A stretch of DNA of 64,000 bases from JANYCG01 sp031386665 (GCA_031386665.1 JANNCN010000038.1:17045-81044); one strand, 5' to 3'. Positions 53,075-62,478 are shown, counted from the first letter of the stretch. Translations and numbers: made by a program. The notes: a model not told the origin generated them from the sequence alone.

Positions 53075-54754
53075 ATGCCTGATTCCTCGCTCCTGCCTGA
53101 ATTGATCACTCATTCTGCAAGCCGTGCAGGCGGCGCTGTGGCATTGACCAATGCCAAGCAGTCGCTAACCTATGCAGAGCTTGAGGAACACGTCAAGTCA
53201 TTGGCCAGCGGCCTGATGCATTTGGGCCTGGCCCGCAACGACCGCGTCGCCATTTACCTGGAAAAACGCTTTGAAACCGTGATTGCCAGCTTTGGCGCAC
53301 CGGCGGCGGGTTGCGTGTTTGTGCCAGTCAACCCGCTTTTAAAGCCAGAACAGGTCGCATTTATTTTGCAGGATTGCAATGTGCGTGTGCTGGTCACGTC
53401 GCCCGAACGCTTGGCGACTTTACCTGCCGCTTTGGCGCAATGCCCGGATTTGCGGCACGTCGTAGTGACGGATGTCGTTGCCGCCGCAATTGCAAACCCG
53501 CCCAACCCACCGGCAAACCCCGCTGTCATTTCACCCTCAAACCACTGGGCGCAACACGGCTGGGGCGCTTTGCTGCAAAGCCCCCCTCGTGCCGGCCATC
53601 GCGTGATCGACACCGACATGCTTGCTATTTTGTACACCTCGGGCAGCACCGGGCGGCCCAAAGGCGTGGTTTTGTCGCACCGCAACATGGTGGCGGGGGC
53701 CAAAAGTGTGGCGTCTTACTTGCAAAACGGTCCCCAAGACACGCTGTTGGCCGCGTTGCCGTTGTCGTTTGACGCGGGGTTCAGCCAGTTGACCACCGCG
53801 TTTCATGTGGGCGCGCGGGTGGTTTTGCTCAATTATTTGATGCCCCGCGACGTTTTAAAGGCCATGGAGCGCGAAAAGGTCACGGGCTTAACCGCTGTGC
53901 CGCCTTTGTACATTCAACTGGCGCAGTTGGAATGGCCTGCATCCATCAATGAACATCTTCGATACTTTGCCAACACGGGCGGCCACATGCCGGGCGAGAC
54001 GCTGGCTGCGTTGCGTAAGCGGGCCCCCAAAGCCAAGCCTTTTTTGATGTACGGGCTTACAGAAGCGTTTCGCTCAACCTATTTGCCTCCCGACGAGGTA
54101 GACCGCCGCCCTGATTCAATCGGCAAAGCCATTCCCAACGCTGAAATTTTGGTGCTGCGCGACGACGGTTCGCCCTGTGCAGTCAATGAACCTGGCGAGC
54201 TGGTGCACCGTGGCGCTTTGGTCGGTATGGGGTACTGGAATGATGCCGAAAAAACGGCAGAGCGCTACAAACTGCTGGCGTCCGACGCGCCCGGTCGTCA
54301 AGCCGGGTTGATGCTGCCCGAGTACGCCGTTTTTTCGGGAGACAACGTGCGCCAGGACGCCGAAGGGTTTTTGTACTTCATCGGGCGGCGCGACGAGATG
54401 ATGAAAACTTCGGGCTACCGCGTGAGCCCACTTGAAGTTGAAGAAATTGTGTACGCCACCCAGTTGGTGGGCGAATGCGTAGCCTTTGGCGTGCCCCACC
54501 CCAGCCTGGGCCATGCTATTCATGTCATAGCAACCAATGCCGCTCACAATGCGCTTGCCAATGCCCTGCCGGGTGACAGCAACCCGCTGGCCCGGTTGAC
54601 AACCCTGCTCCTGGCTGAATGCAAAAAACGCATGCCCGCTTACATGGTGCCCGCTGGCATTGAAATTCTCACGGGGCCATTGCCACGCAATCCCAATGGC
54701 AAAATTGACCGAAAATTATTGTCCACCGACTGGCTGGCGCGCCACGGTCGCTGA
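53075..54754 (+). CDS. Acyl-CoA ligase (AMP-forming), XrtA-associated
   Basis: A 559-residue ANL-superfamily enzyme with the phosphate-binding motif YTSGSTGRPKG at residues 187-197, the MYGLTEAFRST core, the FIGRRDEMMKTSGYR hinge and the C-terminal lysine motif PRNPNGKIDRK. It should adenylate a carboxylic acid and pass it to CoA or to the carrier protein at 52641. It is followed by the PLP decarboxylase gene, with which it is constant in XrtA loci. The acid is not known. Confidence 0.93.
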   Translation: MPDSSLLPELITHSASRAGGAVALTNAKQSLTYAELEEHVKSLASGLMHLGLARNDRVAIYLEKRFETVIASFGAPAAGCVFVPVNPLLKPEQVAFILQDCNVRVLVTSPERLATLPAALAQCPDLRHVVVTDVVAAAIANPPNPPANPAVISPSNHWAQHGWGALLQSPPRAGHRVIDTDMLAILYTSGSTGRPKGVVLSHRNMVAGAKSVASYLQNGPQDTLLAALPLSFDAGFSQLTTAFHVGARVVLLNYLMPRDVLKAMEREKVTGLTAVPPLYIQLAQLEWPASINEHLRYFANTGGHMPGETLAALRKRAPKAKPFLMYGLTEAFRSTYLPPDEVDRRPDSIGKAIPNAEILVLRDDGSPCAVNEPGELVHRGALVGMGYWNDAEKTAERYKLLASDAPGRQAGLMLPEYAVFSGDNVRQDAEGFLYFIGRRDEMMKTSGYRVSPLEVEEIVYATQLVGECVAFGVPHPSLGHAIHVIATNAAHNALANALPGDSNPLARLTTLLLAECKKRMPAYMVPAGIEILTGPLPRNPNGKIDRKLLSTDWLARHGR

Positions 54755-54802
54755 TGGCCCTGCCACCGACCTTTGATCGACCCCTCACCTGAAACCCAAT
54801 TT

Positions 54803-56047
54803 ATGACCGTCATCGAACGCAAGCTTCCCGTGCACGCGCCCATGAGCCAGTTTGAGGTGCAAAACGGCGAGTTGCTGATCGGTGGCGAGCGCCTGTCCAA
54901 CTTGGCAGCGCGTGTCGGCCAAACCCCGTTTTACGCTTACGACCGGGGCTTGCTCAAAGCCCGCGTGGCGCAACTGCGCGCGGCCTTGCCCAGCGCCGTC
55001 AAGCTGCATTACGCGATGAAAGCCAACCCCATGCCCGCCGTGGTGGGCTTCATGGCGGGCTTGGTTGACGGCATTGACGTGGCATCCGCGGGCGAGCTGA
55101 AAGTCGCGTTGGACGCAGGGGCCAACCCACTTGAAATCAGTTTTGCAGGCCCCGGCAAACGCGACGCTGAGTTGCGCCAAGCCGTGGCGTCACGTGTTTT
55201 GATCAACCTGGAATCGTTTCGTGAAGTCCCCGTTTTGCATGCCATTTCGCAAGAACTTGGCCTGCCAGCAAGGGTTGCTGTGCGAGTGAACCCTGACTTC
55301 GAACTCAAGGGATCGGGCATGAAGATGGGTGGCGGCCCCAAGCAATTTGGTGTGGACACCGAACAAATGCCTGAATTGTTGGCCCAAATCGGCCGGGCGG
55401 GTTTGGCATTTGAAGGCTTTCACCTGTTTGCAGGTTCGCAAAACCTGCGGCCCGATTCGATTTGCGAAGCGCAGCAAAAGTCGTTCGACTTGGCGGTGCG
55501 TTTGGCCCAAGACGCGCCCCTGCCCGTGAAATTTTTGAACCTGGGCGGTGGCTTTGGCATTCCGTACTTCCCCGGTGAGCAGCGCTTTGATTTAGGCCCA
55601 GTGGGCGACAACCTGGCGCAATTGCTGCAGCGCGCCAAAACCGAGCTGCCCCAAGCCGAGTTTGTGATCGAACTGGGCCGCTATTTGGTAGGCGAAGCAG
55701 GCGTGTACGTCGCCCGTGTGGTGGACCGCAAGGTGTCGCGCGGCCAGGTGTATTTGGTGACAGATGGCGGCCTGCACCACCACCTGTCGGCGTCGGGCAA
55801 TTTTGGCCAAGTGGTGCGCAAAAACTACCCTGTCACCATTGGCAACCCGGCTGATTCTGCGGCCACTGAAATCGCCTCCGTCGTCGGGCCTTTGTGCACC
55901 CCGTTGGATTTACTGGCTGACCGCATGACCCTGCCCGTGGCCCAGGTGGGTGACCTGGCGGTGGTGTTTCAGTCGGGCGCTTACGGTGCCAGCGCTAGCC
56001 CGCACGGGTTTTTGGGCCACCCGCCGTGTGTGGAAGTACTGGTTTGA
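54803..56047 (+). CDS. PLP-dependent decarboxylase (fold III, LysA-like), XrtA-associated
   Basis: A 414-residue protein of the alanine-racemase/ornithine-DAP decarboxylase fold. K73 in HYAMKANP binds PLP, GGGFGIPYF lies near residue 245, and the late GPLCTP has the active-site cysteine. It makes an amine from a basic or diamino acid. I start at ATG 54803; a TTG at 54773 is possible but would include poor sequence. The amine could be ligated to the activated acid from the neighbouring ligase. It lies about 140 bp before the third terminator palindrome. Confidence 0.92.
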   Translation: MTVIERKLPVHAPMSQFEVQNGELLIGGERLSNLAARVGQTPFYAYDRGLLKARVAQLRAALPSAVKLHYAMKANPMPAVVGFMAGLVDGIDVASAGELKVALDAGANPLEISFAGPGKRDAELRQAVASRVLINLESFREVPVLHAISQELGLPARVAVRVNPDFELKGSGMKMGGGPKQFGVDTEQMPELLAQIGRAGLAFEGFHLFAGSQNLRPDSICEAQQKSFDLAVRLAQDAPLPVKFLNLGGGFGIPYFPGEQRFDLGPVGDNLAQLLQRAKTELPQAEFVIELGRYLVGEAGVYVARVVDRKVSRGQVYLVTDGGLHHHLSASGNFGQVVRKNYPVTIGNPADSAATEIASVVGPLCTPLDLLADRMTLPVAQVGDLAVVFQSGAYGASASPHGFLGHPPCVEVLV

Positions 56048-56096
56048 CGGGGCCACCGCCAGCGGCTTTGGGTTGCGTTTGACAGTCGACTTTAAG

Positions 56097-56213
56097 TTGC
56101 TATATATTAAATAGCAAACTATTGAATATATTCGAGAGCTAGAGGCCTATTTGATTCATATTTTGACGTTTTGGAGGCATTTTGACAAAAAAAGAACCTG
56201 CAGGTTCTTTTTT
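56097..56213 (-). repeat. Dispersed ~120-bp intergenic repeat, copy 3 (inverted)
   Basis: Same element as at 3585 and 16598 but in the opposite orientation: the inverted repeat TTGCTAT (56097-56103)/ATAGCAA (56111-56117) comes first and the terminator palindrome last. The centre contains GAGAGCTAGAGGCCTATTTG, which resembles intergenic repeats I recall as frequent in Comamonadaceae. No similarity to the other copies is seen outside these bounds. Confidence 0.8.
56188..56213. terminator. Perfect 26-bp palindrome/terminator after decarboxylase gene
   Basis: The third identical A6-GAACCTGCAGGTTC-T6 palindrome, 140 bp beyond the decarboxylase stop at 56047 and 80 bp before the next gene. It can terminate transcription in either direction. 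Confidence 0.82.
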
Positions 56214-56293
56214 GTGTTTTTGACGCAAAAAACGGCTTTTTTGGTGGCAAGGGTTCCGTTGCCTGCCGCGCAAGCTCACTCCAAGGCGTCCGC

Positions 56294-58615
56294 ATGAGCG
56301 ACGCACCCAGACCATCCGCCGAAGCGAAATTTTCATCGAGTCGACAGCTTCCTGCCCGTTGCTTCAAAGGCGTTTTGGCAGCGCTTTTTCTGGCTGCAGG
56401 CATGGCGCTCGCATCACGCCATCCGCTGTGGCCGGTTTTCATTTTGGTGGTTTTCTACGCTTGGACGGTGGTGTCAGCCTTTGTGCCACGGCTGTGGCTG
56501 TTTGTGGTGCCGGCAGCTCTGCCGTGTTTGAGTTTTGCGCCCTGGACCGGCTGGTTTTTTGTTGATGAATTTGACCTGCTTCTGCTGGCCACGCTGGCGG
56601 GCGGCTTTGCGCGCGAGGCGTTTCGTCTCAAACCGGTTTTGGTAACGGGGCAACCTGTTCAACCCGCTCAACCCGTGCAACCCAGTCAAATCGCCAAAAA
56701 TGCGAAAACTGCGCAATCCACGCCTGGCTCCAGTGGCCCCAGCACAGCACTGTCAACCCTGCCCAGCAGGCTGAATGCGGCTTTCCTGCCCATTTTGCTT
56801 GTGCTTTTGACCGTGGCGACGGTGGTGTCGCTGGGCATTGGCCTGGTGGCCGCCTCCCAGGCTGCGGCCCATGCTGCTGCTGTCGCTGGAGCCGCTGCCA
56901 ACACAGCGTCTGGCGCTTTGGGCTGGCCGTGGGGCGTCAATTTGGATTCAATTTGGGTGCAGGGCTACGCCGACCCCGTCAATGCGCTGCGCATCTTCAA
57001 AAGCTTCGGTTTTGCGGCCATGTTCATCGTTTTGCTGCGGGCTGACTTGCAAACGGCAACCGAAAGCGCCCAAGGCAGCCGGTTTTTGGGTCTGGGCATG
57101 TGCGTTGGCTTGACTGTCGTCACCCTGGTGGTTCTGTGGGAGCGCTTGGTTTACCCAGGTGGGCTGGAATTCTCAACCCGTTACCGCACCACCGCTCTGT
57201 TTTGGGAAATGCACGTCGGCGGGGCAGCCATTGACGCCTATTTGGCCATGGCCACGCCGTTTGTGGCCTGGGCTTTGTGGTCGGCCAAGCGGGTGCGCCA
57301 GTGGTTTTTGCCCGCTTTGCTTGCGCTGTTGACCTGTTATGCCGCGCTGACCACGTTTTCCAGAGGCGTTTACCTGGCCACTGCCCTGCCCGTTACTTTG
57401 TTGGCTCTTGTGGCCTGGGTCGTCAAACTGCGACTTGACAAGCCCGGGAAAATGAGTCAGGTCAGCCATTCATTGGCCAGGCGATTGGCGCATGTCGTCG
57501 TCCCCGCAGACTGGCACGGCAAGGCGGGCCTGTTGCTTGGGCTTCTGATCGCCTCTGAAATCGCCGTGGTCTTCAGCGCAGGCACTTTCATGCGCGAGCG
57601 GCTGGAAAAGGCCGACAGCGACCTGTCCAGCCGCATGGCGCACTGGTCGCGAGGCTTGACTTTGCCCAACAGCGCGCAAGACTGGCTTTGGGGCCGGGGT
57701 TTGGGCCGTTTGCCCGCCGACTATGCCCAAATCAGCGATGAAACCGAATTTTCAGGATCAGTTCAATGGGTAGATAACGCCGCAGAGGCGAAAGCTAGCC
57801 CAGCGCCTGCGCCAGCCGCGGCCTTTGCCCAGTCACCTACGTTTCCACGAGTCAACCCACTTGCGCCTGCGCTCACCCCTACCGCCACCTCCGCGCCACG
57901 CCAGTTCCTGGCATTGAGCGGCCCGTTGACCAACCCTGACTTGGGTGGCTTGTATTCCCTGTCGCAGCGCATTGAGCTGATCGACGGCGCCCGCTACCAG
58001 TTGCAGTTAAAGGCGCGGGCCCTGGTGGACACCGAGCTTTTGTTCAAAGTCTGCGAAAAACACCTGCTGTACGAAGCCCGTTGCCAGTCGCGCTACCTCA
58101 AGATGCGCGCCAACACGGCTTGGCAGTCTGTGGCATTCCACTTGCATGGGCGGTTTTTTTCAGGCCCAGACGTACTGTTGCGCAAGTTTGGCGTGTTGTC
58201 AGTCACCGTGCTGAATGAAGGTGGCCGGGTGGACATCGCCAATTTGCAGGCCCTGTCGCCCAAAAGCCAGGCATTTCTGGAAAACAGTGATTTTTCCCAC
58301 GGAATGGAGCGGTGGGGCACCTCGGCGGGCAGCTACTATTTGCCATGGCACATCGACAACCTTTACCTTGAGGTGCTGATTGAACGCGGCACCATTGGTT
58401 TTTTGCTGTTTTGCAGCGTCGTGGCATTGGCCCTGAAACGGCTGGTTGGGGCAGGTAAGTCGGCAGGCTCGTTGGCTCCATTTTTGGCAGCGTCTTTATT
58501 GGGTGTCCTGGTTTTGGGATTGGTCAGCAGCGTGATGGACGTGCCTCGCGTCGCGTTCCTGTTTTTTCTGCTGCTGTTTTATGCCATTCAACTGACGCAA
58601 AAAAATCAGAATTGA
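56294..58615 (+). CDS. Large Wzy/O-antigen-ligase-like protein with extra domain, paralog B
   Basis: A 773-residue polytopic protein, paralog of that at 35857-38346. Shared motifs are LSFAPWTGW, ALFWEMHVGGAAIDAY, KVCEKHLLYEARC and YLPWHID. A Pro/Gln/Ser/Thr-rich linker (about residues 115-150) and an Ala/Pro-rich insert (about 495-535) occur only here. The domain after the insert should be a periplasmic beta-sandwich. It probably acts as polymerase or ligase for the same or a second glycan. It follows the third repeat and precedes the initiating transferase. Confidence 0.8.
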   Translation: MSDAPRPSAEAKFSSSRQLPARCFKGVLAALFLAAGMALASRHPLWPVFILVVFYAWTVVSAFVPRLWLFVVPAALPCLSFAPWTGWFFVDEFDLLLLATLAGGFAREAFRLKPVLVTGQPVQPAQPVQPSQIAKNAKTAQSTPGSSGPSTALSTLPSRLNAAFLPILLVLLTVATVVSLGIGLVAASQAAAHAAAVAGAAANTASGALGWPWGVNLDSIWVQGYADPVNALRIFKSFGFAAMFIVLLRADLQTATESAQGSRFLGLGMCVGLTVVTLVVLWERLVYPGGLEFSTRYRTTALFWEMHVGGAAIDAYLAMATPFVAWALWSAKRVRQWFLPALLALLTCYAALTTFSRGVYLATALPVTLLALVAWVVKLRLDKPGKMSQVSHSLARRLAHVVVPADWHGKAGLLLGLLIASEIAVVFSAGTFMRERLEKADSDLSSRMAHWSRGLTLPNSAQDWLWGRGLGRLPADYAQISDETEFSGSVQWVDNAAEAKASPAPAPAAAFAQSPTFPRVNPLAPALTPTATSAPRQFLALSGPLTNPDLGGLYSLSQRIELIDGARYQLQLKARALVDTELLFKVCEKHLLYEARCQSRYLKMRANTAWQSVAFHLHGRFFSGPDVLLRKFGVLSVTVLNEGGRVDIANLQALSPKSQAFLENSDFSHGMERWGTSAGSYYLPWHIDNLYLEVLIERGTIGFLLFCSVVALALKRLVGAGKSAGSLAPFLAASLLGVLVLGLVSSVMDVPRVAFLFFLLLFYAIQLTQKNQN

Positions 58616-58779
58616 ATATGACTTTTTCGCAACTGATCAACGGGCCGGCCCCAGGCTGTTGGACTTGCGGCTTTTGGGCTCCCATTAGTCGGCTTTCGCC
58701 GTGTACCATGGCACACTCAGACAAAACGGCACCCAAAAGGCAAGCCGCGATGGGATCGAATCGCTAGGAAATTTGGCAA

Positions 58780-60162
58780 GTGATCAAAATATTCAACCAT
58801 TACCTTCACAAGCGAACCCTGTATCAGGTATTTTTTGACCTCGGTATTGTGGTGGCCGCCGTTATTGCGTCCATCCTGTGGCAAATGAACGACCTGGGCA
58901 CAGGGCTTTCATTGGCAATCACCAGTTCCTTGCTGTTGGCAGTGGGCATGTTGGCTATCAACTCCGGGTTGGGCTTTTACCAGCGGGTTCACACCCGTTC
59001 GGTGGGTCAATCGCGCTCCAGGGCGGTGTTGTCGTTGGTCATGACCATGGCGCTGGGCTACGCCATCTTCAGTCTTTTGCCACTGAACCTGACAGATCGA
59101 AAAATATTTGCATTGATGGTAGGGGCTTGCGTCATTTTGGTTTTGGCGCACCGTGTCTACGCAGCGCATTCAAGTTCTCAGTCTCTTGTGCGACAACGTA
59201 TTTTGGTTTTTGGCACCGGAACCCGCGCCAAACTGGTGGGCAGATCGCTTAAAAGATCCGACCCCAACGTCGATTTGGTCGGTTATTTTGCCGGCCCCAA
59301 TGAAGCCGTTACCGAAGTGTCGGCGTGGGGCATTTTGACGCCCGACAAGTCACTGACCGACATCGTCATTGACGAGCAGGTGGACGAAATTGTGGTTGCC
59401 TTGGCGGAGCGGCGCGGCGGCAGCATGCCCCTGCGCGAACTGCTCGACTGCAAACTGCACGGCGTTCGCGTGGTCGACATCGCCACCCATTTTGAAAAAA
59501 CTCTGGGGCAAATCAGGCTGGATTCGGTCAATCCCGGCTGGCTGATTTTTGGCGATGGCTTCAACCAGGGGCTGGGTCGAACCTTGGTCAAACGCGCGTT
59601 TGACATCGTTTTTGCCACCATTTTAATCATTGCCTCTTTGCCGGTCATGTTGCTCACGGCGGTTTTGATTGTTCTGGAAAGCGGCGGCCCCATTCTTTAT
59701 CTGCAAGAGCGGGTAGGCCTGAACGGACGGCTCTTTAGCGTCATCAAATTCAGAAGCATGCGCATTGACGCCGAAGAGGACGGAAAACCCCGGTGGGCTA
59801 CTGCGCAAGACGACCGCGTGACCCGTGTGGGGCGCATCATCCGCAAGCTGCGCATTGACGAGCTGCCTCAGTTAATCACCGTGCTGGTTGGCGACATGAG
59901 CCTGGTGGGGCCTCGGCCCGAGCGGGCCTTTTTTGTTGACAAGCTGACGCAAGAAATCCCCTATTACTCGGTGCGCCTGAGCGTCAAACCAGGCCTAACG
60001 GGTTGGGCGCAAGTGCGCTACCACTACGGCGCCACCATGGAAGATTCGGCTGAAAAGCTGCAATACGACCTGTACTACGTCAAAAACCACAGTCTCTTTC
60101 TGGACCTTGTGGTGCTGTTCGAGACAGTTGGAGTGGTGCTCACTGGCAAAGGCGCACGCTGA
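58780..60162 (+). CDS. Initiating glycosyl-1-phosphate transferase, PEP-CTERM/XrtA type (EpsB-like)
   Basis: A 460-residue polyprenyl-phosphate hexose-1-phosphate transferase. The first about 130 residues carry four membrane helices, a nucleotide-fold domain follows (FGTGTRA near residue 146), and the C-terminal catalytic part has KRAFDIVFA, KFRSMRIDAE, the DELPQL motif and GPRPERAFFV. The start is GTG 58780. It should load the first sugar phosphate onto undecaprenyl phosphate. It is separated from the two-component genes by about 200 bp. Confidence 0.94.
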   Translation: MIKIFNHYLHKRTLYQVFFDLGIVVAAVIASILWQMNDLGTGLSLAITSSLLLAVGMLAINSGLGFYQRVHTRSVGQSRSRAVLSLVMTMALGYAIFSLLPLNLTDRKIFALMVGACVILVLAHRVYAAHSSSQSLVRQRILVFGTGTRAKLVGRSLKRSDPNVDLVGYFAGPNEAVTEVSAWGILTPDKSLTDIVIDEQVDEIVVALAERRGGSMPLRELLDCKLHGVRVVDIATHFEKTLGQIRLDSVNPGWLIFGDGFNQGLGRTLVKRAFDIVFATILIIASLPVMLLTAVLIVLESGGPILYLQERVGLNGRLFSVIKFRSMRIDAEEDGKPRWATAQDDRVTRVGRIIRKLRIDELPQLITVLVGDMSLVGPRPERAFFVDKLTQEIPYYSVRLSVKPGLTGWAQVRYHYGATMEDSAEKLQYDLYYVKNHSLFLDLVVLFETVGVVLTGKGAR

Positions 60163-60290
60163 ACAGCCGCTGGGCCAGCAGCAACTGAAGCCGCCCTGGC
60201 GCTGCATTGCACGCTGACATTTGCAAAATACTCGGCGCAACACTTAGAGCTGTACTCAGCGCAGTGCTTGGCAAGAGGGTTGGCGCGTAT

Positions 60291-60319
60291 CCCGGTGCAG
60301 CAAGCCGAAACACACCGGG
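60291..60319. other. Stem-loop in the gap before prsK
   Basis: Arms CCCGGTG (60291-60297) and CACCGGG (60313-60319) pair perfectly over 7 bp with a 15-nt loop, but no T tract follows. It may be a weak terminator for the transferase gene or a leader structure of prsK. The rest of the 60163-60369 gap shows no gene. Confidence 0.35.
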
Positions 60320-60369
60320 ATCGGCCGTTCTGAGCGGGCACTTTGCCCCGTCTGCACAACACTGAGACC

Positions 60370-62478
60370 ATGGGCGCAGGCAACGAATACATCGCTCTAT
60401 ACGGGCACGCGGCAGCAGCAGCCATACACCTGGTGTTTGCCGGGCAGCTCTTGTGGGCCGCACGGATGTCAGGGCGTGAAAACAACAAGGCTTGGCTGCT
60501 GATTTCGGCACTGGTGGCCAGCAGCGTCTGGGCTGTGCTTTGTGCCGGAGCCACACTGGTGCCGCGTGGAGACTGGCGCCTGTGGGCCGCCTGGGCTGAC
60601 CTGGTTCGGTATGCCTTGTGGTTCGTCTTTTTGCAGCAATTGCTGAAGGTTGACCGCGGCACGCATCTGCCCCAAGCCGCGCGGGTCTTGCGCATCAGCA
60701 CCTTGCTGACCACTTCGGCGGCTGTCATCTGGCTGGCCAGCAGCGGTGTCGGGCCCAGCCCGATGCAGGCGCCGCACAGCCTCTTGGCCTTTGCGCTGGC
60801 CTTGCCTGTGCTGGGCCTGGTAACGGTTGAACAGGTGTTTCGCAACGTCGGTGACGACGTGCGTTGGGGTGCCAAGCCCGTGTGCCTGGGCCTGGCCTGC
60901 ATTTTTGCCTTCGACATATACGTCTATTCAGAAGCGGTGCTGCTGGGCACGGTGGACGTGGAAGCGGTGGGTCTGCGCGGCGCAGCACACACTGTGGCGG
61001 TGCCCTTCTTGTGGTTGGCGGCACGCCGGCGCAAAGACTGGTTGCGCCGTATGCAGGTGTCCAGAACGGCAGCGTTTTATTCCGCCACGCTGTTGCTGGC
61101 CGGTGGTTACCTGCTGTTCATTTCAGGCTTGGGCTACTACGTCAGGTACTTCGGCGGCAGCTGGGGCCGCGCGCTGCAGATGGGCTTGCTGGTGGTGGGG
61201 CTGACCACGCTGGGGGCCTTTTTGTTTTCTGCATCCACGCGCGCCTGGGTAAAGGTTTTTGTCGGCAAACACTTCTACAGCTACCGCTACGACTACCGCG
61301 AAGAGTGGCTGCGCTTCACGGCGCTGTTGTCGTCACGCCGTTCACCACAGGAAACCGGCGCCATGATCGTGCGCGGCCTTGCAGGCATGGTGGAATGCCC
61401 CGCCGGCAGCCTGTGGACGCGCGCCAACGCAGAAGCCCCCTATACCGAGGCCACGCGCTGGAACATGCCACACACCGGTGGCAGTGAAGCAGCCGACACC
61501 GCCTTCTGTGCGCTGCTGCGCGACAAAGGCTGGGTCATCGACCTGACTGAATACCGCTCGGCCCCCAAGCGTTATGGCGACATGAAGATGCCCACTTGGC
61601 TGCTGGCTGCCAGCAACCCGTGGCTGGTGGTGCCCTTGTTGGTGGACGATGAAATGCTCGGTTTTGTGCTGCTGGCACACCCGCGCGCCGCCACCGAACT
61701 GAATTGGGAGGTGCTGGACCTGCTGAAAACCGCTGGCCGCCAGGCCGCCGGCTACCTGGCCCAGATGCAGGCCACCGAAGCCCTGCTCGAAGCGCGTAAG
61801 TTCGAGGCCTTCAACCGCATGTCGGCCTTCGTGGTGCACGATCTGAAAAACATCGTGACGCAACTCAGCCTGATGTTGAAAAACGCTGAACGCCTGCGCC
61901 ACAACCCCGAATTTCAGCAAGACATGCTGCTCACGGTGGAAAGTTCGCTGGAAAAGATGCGCCGTCTGATGCTGCAGTTGCGTGAAGGTGCTACGCCCGT
62001 GGGCACCGGCCACGGTGTGGAACTGCAACCCATCGTCAGGCGGCTTCAGGCCCTGGCGGCCGGCCAGGGCCGCAGCCTGCAAGTGAACACGCTCGAACCG
62101 CTGGCCACGCGCGGCCATGATGACCGGCTGGAACGTGTGCTGGGCCATCTTGTGCAAAACGCACTGGACGCCACGCCTGCACAAGGCACAGTGTGGATAG
62201 GTGTTGAGCGCAGCAGTGGCCAGGTTCGGGTTGACGTGGGCGACACCGGCAGTGGCATGACCGACGAATTCATTCAGTCGCGCCTGTTCAGACCTTTTAG
62301 CACCACCAAACACAGCGGCATGGGCATCGGCACCTACGAAAGTCAGCAGTACATACGTGAGCTCGGCGGCGCCATCAGCGTGCGCAGCACCCCGGGCGAG
62401 GGCACCGTCATGACGGTGCAACTGCCGCTGTTTGAAGCCGAGCGCAGCACAGACTTGCTGCACGAAAGGGCTTCATGA
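60370..62478 (+). CDS. prsK: PEP-CTERM system histidine kinase PrsK
   Basis: A 702-residue sensor kinase: an N-terminal set of about eight membrane helices (to about residue 295), a GAF-like domain, the phosphorylated H490 in VVHDLKN, and an ATPase domain with NALDATP, DTGSGM and GMGIGTYES. It starts at ATG 60370; the nine upstream in-frame codons are not family-like. It is the constant sensor of XrtA loci and signals to the sigma-54 regulator encoded 24 bp downstream. The signal is not known. Confidence 0.95.
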   Translation: MGAGNEYIALYGHAAAAAIHLVFAGQLLWAARMSGRENNKAWLLISALVASSVWAVLCAGATLVPRGDWRLWAAWADLVRYALWFVFLQQLLKVDRGTHLPQAARVLRISTLLTTSAAVIWLASSGVGPSPMQAPHSLLAFALALPVLGLVTVEQVFRNVGDDVRWGAKPVCLGLACIFAFDIYVYSEAVLLGTVDVEAVGLRGAAHTVAVPFLWLAARRRKDWLRRMQVSRTAAFYSATLLLAGGYLLFISGLGYYVRYFGGSWGRALQMGLLVVGLTTLGAFLFSASTRAWVKVFVGKHFYSYRYDYREEWLRFTALLSSRRSPQETGAMIVRGLAGMVECPAGSLWTRANAEAPYTEATRWNMPHTGGSEAADTAFCALLRDKGWVIDLTEYRSAPKRYGDMKMPTWLLAASNPWLVVPLLVDDEMLGFVLLAHPRAATELNWEVLDLLKTAGRQAAGYLAQMQATEALLEARKFEAFNRMSAFVVHDLKNIVTQLSLMLKNAERLRHNPEFQQDMLLTVESSLEKMRRLMLQLREGATPVGTGHGVELQPIVRRLQALAAGQGRSLQVNTLEPLATRGHDDRLERVLGHLVQNALDATPAQGTVWIGVERSSGQVRVDVGDTGSGMTDEFIQSRLFRPFSTTKHSGMGIGTYESQQYIRELGGAISVRSTPGEGTVMTVQLPLFEAERSTDLLHERAS

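Noticed and set aside
56640..56710. Short tandem CAACCC-type repeats in paralog B as a mobile or CRISPR repeat
   Set aside because: They are in frame and encode a Pro-Gln-rich linker; units are 9-15 bp and not conserved as spacers and repeats.
58700..58730. TGGCAC upstream of the initiating transferase as a sigma-54 -24 box
   Set aside because: The -12 position reads GACAA rather than TTGC at the required spacing.
60205..60225. TGGCGCTGCATTGCA before prsK as a sigma-54 promoter
   Set aside because: The spacing between GG and GC is 9 instead of 10 bases and the -24 box is imperfect.
60075..60917. 280-codon minus-strand frame across the gap before prsK
   Set aside because: Covers the ends of two real genes in antisense and has Arg/Ala/Ser-rich sequence with no domain.
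61342..62463. 373-codon minus-strand frame inside prsK
   Set aside because: Antisense of the kinase catalytic part; no domain, shadow composition.
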